From assembly GCA_036524675.1 (NCBI GenBank), contig DATDBU010000111.1, forward strand, positions 41,578-105,577: 64,000 nt of DNA, in the 5' to 3' direction. The DNA is from DATDAW01 sp036524675. GTDB lineage: Bacteria; Verrucomicrobiota; Verrucomicrobiia; Chthoniobacterales; DASVRZ01. The notes beneath the pieces are model-generated. The model did no database searches. It was given only the letters and a program-made list of their open reading frames with translations, and had not been told where the DNA came from. Positions 59,539 to 64,000 of the stretch are shown here, piece after piece (the stretch's first letter is position 1; each line of letters opens with the position of its first letter). Both the position numbers and the translations under genes were made by a program.

Positions 59539-59808
59539 CTATGTTTTCGCCGCTCGCTCAGCGTTGACGTATTCGTGAAGGCTGTCGACGCTGCGCAGAG
59601 CGACTTTGGCAACATCGCTGTTGGGAATGCCAACGCCGAAGTTCTTCTCAAGGCTTACGACAAGCTCCAAGGCATCGATAGAGTCAAGACCGAGGCCGTC
59701 GACATCGAAAAGGGGAAGATCATCCGTGATTTCTTCAGGCGGCATTTTCAGCATCAAACTCTTCACGAGCATGGCGCGGATTTCGTCTTTGGTGACTTCA
59801 GGTAACAT
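59539..59808 (-). CDS. Acyl carrier protein
   Basis: An 89-residue carrier protein with the 4'-phosphopantetheine site Ser43 in GLGLDSIDALELV, and the helix pair ITDDLPLFDVDG and VAKVALRSVDSLHEYV. The Met at 59808 starts the standard fold; a longer in-frame version (103 residues) begins at 59850. No acyltransferase or condensing enzyme is adjacent, so the client pathway (fatty acid, or a specialised acyl chain for ornithine lipid) cannot be set from the window. Confidence 0.92.
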   Translation of the reverse strand: MLPEVTKDEIRAMLVKSLMLKMPPEEITDDLPLFDVDGLGLDSIDALELVVSLEKNFGVGIPNSDVAKVALRSVDSLHEYVNAERAAKT

Positions 59809-60034
59809 GGCGGAGGGAACGCTTTTAATATCGGAAGGTGTTCCGGTCAAAGCGCAAAGTCATGGGGCGAGTCGTCGTTGAAGCTGACTATCGACCGCTG
59901 AAAATGACACATTGAAAAATTGGTCTTGAAGTTCGGGTGCGGTTTGTTAGCCCTCAGAGGGGAATTTCAATGACAGGCGTGATTAGACTGCAACTTGAGA
60001 CGCAGAAAAAGGTCGAGGGCAGGGAGGATGCAAC

Positions 60035-60961
60035 GTGACAAACTCCACAGTCTTTACGCTTTTTGAAGGTCATTATCATTTGGGAGCTGCAGCGCTATTC
60101 AACTCGTTGCATCAGGCTGGTTTTCGAGGCACTTGCTACGCCGGCGTTCGTCATCTGCCCCCGCCGTGGACTTCAGCTGGGCGCGATGGCCGGCATGTTT
60201 TCGAAGGACCGGACGGATTCCGTGTCGAAATCATCCTCCTCGAGACTGATTACCACCTTACGAATTACAAACCCGTATTTTTTACAAGGCTCTGGGAGGA
60301 GTTTTGCCCGGACGTCGAGCGACTTTTCTATATCGACCCTGACGTCATCGTGAAACGTCAATGGAGTTATTTCGAAGACTGGGTCGACTACGGAGTAGCT
60401 TTGGTTCAGGACGTCAATCCGGTCATGCCCTTGGATCATCCAGTGCGGCAAGCCTGGCAACGGTTCTGTCAAGAGTCCGGATTTACCGTACGCAATGCCT
60501 TGCAATGTTATTACAACGGAGGCTTTGTGGGCGTGCATCGGAAGCATGCGGAGTTTATCGGGACGTGGCACGACCTGATGCAGGCAGGAACGAGGTTTGG
60601 GTTTTCCCTGGACGCTTTTTCGCAGGAAATGAATCGCTATCCGTATTTCAGCAATTCGGACCAGGATTTCCTGAACATTGCGGCGATGGTGTCAACCGTG
60701 CCGCTTTCGACGGTCGGTCCTGCGGAAATGGATTTTTTCAGCGGCGGCACGCTGCTTTCGCATGCAATGGGGCGACTCAAGCCGTGGAGAAGGAATTATC
60801 TCAGCCGTGTCTTACAGGGTATTCCGCCTGGCGAACCTGACAAACGTTTCTGGCATGCGGCGAGGGGGCCCATTCAGATTTTTAAACCCGGCTTTTTGCG
60901 CTTTAAGCGCCTGGAACTGGCCGCGGCTGCCGCCATCGGGCGTGTTTACCGACGTACGTAA
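60035..60961 (+). CDS. GT8/GT-A-like glycosyltransferase-family protein
   Basis: A 308-residue protein with GT-A features: VFTLFEGHYHLGAAALFNSL start, YNYKPVFFTRLWEEFCPD-like TNYKPVFFTRLWEEF, metal-binding DxD in RLFYIDPDVIVK, NGGFVGVHRKHAEF, and NSDQDFLNIAAM. The GTG start at 60035 has the strong Shine-Dalgarno AGGGAGGA 6 nt upstream. The C-terminal region is basic and may contact membrane or acceptor. It resembles GT8/hypothetical sugar-nucleotide transferases; donor and acceptor unknown. Confidence 0.75.
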   Translation: MTNSTVFTLFEGHYHLGAAALFNSLHQAGFRGTCYAGVRHLPPPWTSAGRDGRHVFEGPDGFRVEIILLETDYHLTNYKPVFFTRLWEEFCPDVERLFYIDPDVIVKRQWSYFEDWVDYGVALVQDVNPVMPLDHPVRQAWQRFCQESGFTVRNALQCYYNGGFVGVHRKHAEFIGTWHDLMQAGTRFGFSLDAFSQEMNRYPYFSNSDQDFLNIAAMVSTVPLSTVGPAEMDFFSGGTLLSHAMGRLKPWRRNYLSRVLQGIPPGEPDKRFWHAARGPIQIFKPGFLRFKRLELAAAAAIGRVYRRT

Positions 60962-61044
60962 GGCTCGTCGCCTCCCGGCTTGGCACCGCGCCAACCCGGC
61001 GGCGTTCTTGCGCGTTTTTGCCATCGGCGCGATCGATAAGGGGA

Positions 61045-61782
61045 ATGAAAACTCAAAAAAAACGTCTCGATCTGCTCCTCGTCGAGCGTGGTCTGTTTTC
61101 TTCCCGAGAGAAAGCGCAGCGATCCATCATGGCCGGTGAAGTGCGGACAGCCGATATGGTTTTCTCCAAACCAGGACTGCAGGTGCCCGAGGATATTGAA
61201 ATCGTCGTCAAGGAACCGGAAAAATACGTAGGGCGAGGGGGGCTCAAACTCGAGGCAGCATTGGACCATTTTAAGATCAGTCCCGCCGGCTGGGTATGTA
61301 TCGATGTGGGCGCTTCCACGGGCGGGTTTACGGATTGTCTATTGCAGCGTGGCGCGACGCGGGTTTATGCGGTCGATTCCGGGCATGATCAGCTCGATTG
61401 GAAGATCCGGAGCGATTCTCGGGTCGTCGTGCACGAAAAATACAATGCTCGATATGCTGAGCCCGACGATTTTCCGGAAAAAATGCGACTTGCAGTCATC
61501 GACGTGTCGTTTATTTCACTGACTTTGATCTTGCCAGCCGTGTTTGGATTGTTAAGTCCAGACGGGATGGTCTTGTGTCTCATCAAACCTCAGTTCGAAT
61601 CCCAAAAGCACGAAGTTGGCAAAGGCGGCATCGTGCGCGACCCGATCGTTCAAGAACGTGCGGTTGCCCGTGTGCGGGATTTTGTCGTCGCTGACGGACG
61701 TCGGCAGTGGGCAGGGGTTATCGATTCGCCAATCCTCGGCATGACTGGCAACAAGGAATTTCTCGCATGTATGGTCCCGTGA
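61045..61782 (+). CDS. tlyA: TlyA-family rRNA 2'-O-methyltransferase
   Basis: A 245-residue protein. An S4 RNA-binding domain (about 1-65: RLDLLLVERGLFSSREKAQRSI...) precedes an FtsJ/RrmJ-like SAM domain: GRGGLKLEAAL, VCIDVGASTGGFTDCLLQRGA, VYAVDSGHDQLDWKIRSD, IDVSFISLTLILPAV, and LIKPQFES. TlyA methylates ribose of 16S and 23S rRNA cytidines and is linked to capreomycin susceptibility in mycobacteria. Start 61045 is fixed by the S4 domain. nadK begins 16 nt before its stop. Confidence 0.93.
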   Translation: MKTQKKRLDLLLVERGLFSSREKAQRSIMAGEVRTADMVFSKPGLQVPEDIEIVVKEPEKYVGRGGLKLEAALDHFKISPAGWVCIDVGASTGGFTDCLLQRGATRVYAVDSGHDQLDWKIRSDSRVVVHEKYNARYAEPDDFPEKMRLAVIDVSFISLTLILPAVFGLLSPDGMVLCLIKPQFESQKHEVGKGGIVRDPIVQERAVARVRDFVVADGRRQWAGVIDSPILGMTGNKEFLACMVP

Positions 61783-62633
61783 TTGGTCTCATTGCCTATG
61801 CCGGAAAACCGGGTGCGCGGCAGTTGGTCGAAGCCGTCACAGCCGAATTATCGCGACGCGACGTGCCGTATTTGTTGGAACGCGAAACAGCGCATTTGCT
61901 CGGCGATGAAGGCGGTTTTGACATCCCGGCGCTGGCCGAACAATGCGGCATGATTATGATCCTCGGTGGAGACGGAAGCATTTTGCGGGTCCTGCGCAAG
62001 ATGCATGGGGTGTTGAAACCGATCCTCGGTATCAATTTTGGGTCGCTTGGCTTTCTCACGTGCGTAAGCGCCAGCGGATACCCGCGAGCGATCGATAGCA
62101 TCGTCAAAGAGACTTACGTCATCAGCGAACGCGTCTTGTTACAGGTGGAAATCGAACGTGACGGAAGAATCATCGACACAAAACGCGCCCTCAACGATGT
62201 CGTTGTAAGTCGGGGCGGCAGTTCGAAGCTCGTCAAAGTCTCCGTCCACATCGACGACGAAATGTTGACCGAATACAATGCCGATGGCCTGATCGTTGCG
62301 ACTGCGACGGGTTCCACAGCGTATTCGCTGGCGTCCGGCGGACCGATTTTGATGCCGGAAACAGACGTCTTTGTAGTGACGCCCATCTGTCCGCATGTCC
62401 TTACAAACCGCTCGGTGATCGTCTCGGAAAACAGCGTCATCACGCTGCGGCCAACGAGAAAGGAGCAGTATCTCTCCCTCAGCGCGGATGGTGACGCACC
62501 TTTTATTATGGAATATGGCGACACATTACGAATCTCAAAATTTCCACAACCACTACCGCTGGTGATGTTGCCGGAATTGCCTTTTTCCGAAGTCTTGCGG
62601 CAGAAGCTTAAGTGGACCGGAACGAACATTTAG
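61767..62633 (+). CDS. nadK: NAD kinase
   Basis: A 288-residue enzyme that phosphorylates NAD to NADP. The GGDG motif is in MIMILGGDGSILRVLR (67-71), followed by GINFGSLGFLT, ALNDVVVSRGGSSKL, the ADGLIVATATGSTAYSLASGGPI block, and VTPICPHVLTNRSVIV. It is ATG-initiated at 61767 within the end of tlyA (16-nt overlap), so the two are coupled. The tlyA-nadK pair is a common bacterial arrangement, often with recN next; recN is not here. Confidence 0.96.
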   Translation: MYGPVIGLIAYAGKPGARQLVEAVTAELSRRDVPYLLERETAHLLGDEGGFDIPALAEQCGMIMILGGDGSILRVLRKMHGVLKPILGINFGSLGFLTCVSASGYPRAIDSIVKETYVISERVLLQVEIERDGRIIDTKRALNDVVVSRGGSSKLVKVSVHIDDEMLTEYNADGLIVATATGSTAYSLASGGPILMPETDVFVVTPICPHVLTNRSVIVSENSVITLRPTRKEQYLSLSADGDAPFIMEYGDTLRISKFPQPLPLVMLPELPFSEVLRQKLKWTGTNI

Positions 62634-62751
62634 TGTAAAAAGTGGCGATGGTACATGTTTCCCAGATGTCGGGTGTGAGCGGGCTGGCGACAGCCAGTCG
62701 CTCGACCAACACGAATTCCTCCAGACAGCCGAACTCACCGGCAATTGACGC

Positions 62752-63207
62752 ATGACTCTCGCCGAGGCTTTACCGGTCGAAAATGTCGCGTTGGATTGGA
62801 TGGCGCCAGACAAAATGTCCGCAGTCATCAAGATCGCGCACTTGTTGAAACATGATGAACGCATGCTGAACTGGCGTTCGTTCTACGACGCGCTCCTGAA
62901 ACGGGAAAGAGAAGCTACAACGTGTATGGGTTCTGGCCTGGCTGTGCCGCACGCACGCGGAGATTTTGTGAACGACATGGCAATGGGGTTGGTGCGCTGG
63001 ACACCTGCAGTGCTCGACGACGACTCCCAACAGGTCGATGTGCGTTACATGATAGTGGTGGCATTTCCGATCTGGATGGCAGCTGACTATTTGAGACTGG
63101 TTGGCGCGCTCGTGCGCGTATTCAAAGATGCCACGTTTCGTAGCGAGCTCGATGCAACGACGCATCCCGGAGATCTGGTCAAGTCGTTGATCGGAAAAAT
63201 CCGATAG
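62752..63207 (+). CDS. PTS EIIA(Ntr/Fru)-like regulatory protein
   Basis: A 151-residue PTS_EIIA_2 domain. The phosphorylatable His is H67 in GSGLAVPHARGDF; other elements are DKMSAVIKIAHLL, EREATTCMG, and DVRYMIVVAFPIWMAADYLRLVGALVRVF. There is no EIIB/EIIC. It therefore looks like a regulatory EIIA-Ntr that receives phosphate through HPr, whose gene is at 45865 with hprK at 46198. A terminator-like hairpin lies 25 bp downstream. Confidence 0.9.
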   Translation: MTLAEALPVENVALDWMAPDKMSAVIKIAHLLKHDERMLNWRSFYDALLKREREATTCMGSGLAVPHARGDFVNDMAMGLVRWTPAVLDDDSQQVDVRYMIVVAFPIWMAADYLRLVGALVRVFKDATFRSELDATTHPGDLVKSLIGKIR

Positions 63208-63231
63208 CATCCTTTGGAGGACCGCTAATTG

Positions 63232-63257
63232 GCGCTTTGGCCAAAGCGCGACTTTTT
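63232..63257 (+). terminator. Intrinsic terminator after the EIIA gene
   Basis: GCGCTTT-GGCC-AAAGCGC (63232-63249, an 18-bp perfect palindrome) is followed by GAC and five Ts (63253-63257), the standard layout of a rho-independent terminator on the plus strand. It marks the end of the ordinary chromosomal genes in this window. Confidence 0.8.
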
Positions 63258-63374
63258 CAGCTCGGGGGGGGTGGGAAATCTTTTGGGCAACCAAACTTCC
63301 GCATTGCTCACCGCCTGACTGCGATTTTATATTACAAACAGTGTAAAAACGGAGCGGCATGGTAAATGCTGCCG

Positions 63375-63638
63375 TCATGTGCGGTCATCTCTGCGTGCCT
63401 TAGCCGGATGATATGCCCCTCTCTCGCGCGCCCAGGCGGCCAATATTTCGCGGGCAACAGGCCCTACCTCCGCCCTCCGCCCTCCCGCCACAGCGGCTCG
63501 CCGCTCCGCCTCATCGCGCAATGCCCAATAGGTCGGGCCATCGAGCAGCAGCCGTATCTCTCGTGATAGCATATATGGTATGTTAGGATTCCACCGCCAA
63601 AGCGGATAGTTAGTTTTTTTTCGCGGCCACCGCGGCAT
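63375..63638 (-). CDS. Hypothetical protein, ribbon-helix-helix-like pattern
   Basis: An 87-residue protein. The middle has the spacing of a ribbon-helix-helix DNA-binding fold: strand EIRLLLDG, helix PTYWALRDEAERRAAVAGG, turn RRAEVG, helix PVAREILAAWARERG. This is a pattern inference, not a family match. Its ATG overlaps the stop of the upstream ORF by 1 nt (TGATG), so the two are translated from one message. No homology recognised. Confidence 0.6.
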   Translation of the reverse strand: MPRWPRKKTNYPLWRWNPNIPYMLSREIRLLLDGPTYWALRDEAERRAAVAGGRRAEVGPVAREILAAWARERGAYHPAKARRDDRT

Positions 63639-63976
63639 CAGATGAGACCGTCGAACGCCCGATCGTACTCCTGCATCACCCGATCCACCTCAGCACCCAT
63701 CGACGGGCGAAGATGGGCCCACCCGCCTGGCGTCACCGGCATCTGCCGCATATGCACACCCACACCCCATATATGCACCTCTCGGCGCAACCCCTCCACC
63801 GCATCATCCCGCGTATCCCCCCGCGCTACCACCACACATTCGACCTGCCGTCGCGCTTCGCCTGGCTCGAGCAACGTGCCCGGATATTCCCCATACCGGA
63901 GTACCATCCGGCCCTCATACTCACACTCGGCTATTTGCCGTACGACTATCTCTGGCGTGCTGTCTATATGATTCAT
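63638..63976 (-). CDS. Hypothetical protein, first gene of a two-gene unit
   Basis: A 112-residue protein with an AGAGGTG Shine-Dalgarno sequence 7 nt before its ATG, stronger than that of most genes here. The sequence starts MNHIDSTPEIVVRQIAECEY and includes VECVVVARGDTRDDAVEGLRR, helical in pattern. No domain recognised. It may continue an operon beyond the window's right edge. The strong SD, compact overlap and position after a terminator suggest a mobile or phage-type segment; this is weak inference. Confidence 0.6.
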   Translation of the reverse strand: MNHIDSTPEIVVRQIAECEYEGRMVLRYGEYPGTLLEPGEARRQVECVVVARGDTRDDAVEGLRREVHIWGVGVHMRQMPVTPGGWAHLRPSMGAEVDRVMQEYDRAFDGLI

Positions 63977-64000
63977 TTCGTGTCACCTCTACATGTGTCT

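Noticed and set aside
61585..61600. TPsiC-like GTTCGAATCC suggesting a tRNA
   Set aside because: It is within tlyA coding sequence (QFESQ) and no acceptor stem or anticodon arm is found around it.

Overview
The window looks like a chromosomal segment of a Gram-negative bacterium of the Verrucomicrobiota, perhaps a Chthoniobacter/Spartobacteria-like lineage. This is an inference from gene content: two bactofilins, a DUF5069 protein, an mS38/COX24-like mini-protein, DUF4034, HPr with HPr kinase but no sugar permease, a MoxR/DUF58/BatA-type cluster, and REP-type hairpins around a decayed RAYT transposase. No rRNA, tRNA or CRISPR array was seen. Most of the window is ordinary, densely packed chromosomal sequence. 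The accessory-looking parts are a 342-bp REP/RAYT remnant (7785-8126), many short intergenic repeats, and the right edge after 63208.

Layout. 1-5542: end of an RND efflux pump, then gatB, a CvpA-like membrane protein and aroC on the minus strand. 5652-9450: an M29-like peptidase, a stand-alone OvoA-C-type methyltransferase, the REP/RAYT remnant, a gamma-carbonic anhydrase and a HAD hydrolase. 9611-12289: a three-gene ABC importer of the nitrate/sulfonate/taurine type. 12295-15458: minus-strand block with a membrane protein, a P-loop kinase, DUF5069 and two bactofilins. 15520-25296: NlpC/P60 protein, flavoprotein, Kef-type antiporter, DUF3465, prepilin peptidase, hisG, the COX24 mini-protein, a TPR protein and a GT4 glycosyltransferase.

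25789-37929 is a single-orientation run of eight genes: coiled-coil membrane protein, MoxR ATPase, membrane protein, ABC ATPase, ABC permease, DUF58, BatA-like VWA protein, and a large VWA protein with a GATase-like domain. It is the largest poorly characterised system here. It reads as a MoxR/BatA-type envelope module merged with an ABC-2-like exporter.

37951-53778: sorbosone-dehydrogenase-like protein, SuoX/YuiH-type molybdoenzyme, cysJ-cysI sulfite reductase, a diacylglycerol-kinase-family protein, aroE, HPr-HprK, NDH-2, an Rrf2 regulator, a hydroxyacid dehydrogenase, mobA, fdhD, a VOC protein, and an OlsB-OlsA pair for ornithine lipids. 53880-63207: DUF4034-WD40 fusion, pheA, scpB, larE, HemQ-like protein, an acyl carrier protein, a GT8-like protein, tlyA, nadK and an EIIA(Ntr)-like protein. 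63208-64000 holds two unknown overlapping ORFs with an unusually strong Shine-Dalgarno sequence.

Themes. Sulfite reduction (cysJI) and molybdenum-cofactor functions (mobA, fdhD, SuoX-like enzyme) lie close together. Aromatic amino-acid genes (aroC, aroE, pheA) are scattered. HPr, HprK and an EIIA suggest a regulatory PTS. Many intergenic spacers carry heptamer tandem repeats (CGTCATT, TAAGTCT, AATCCAA) or inverted repeats, and several genes take their stop codon or first residues from such a repeat.
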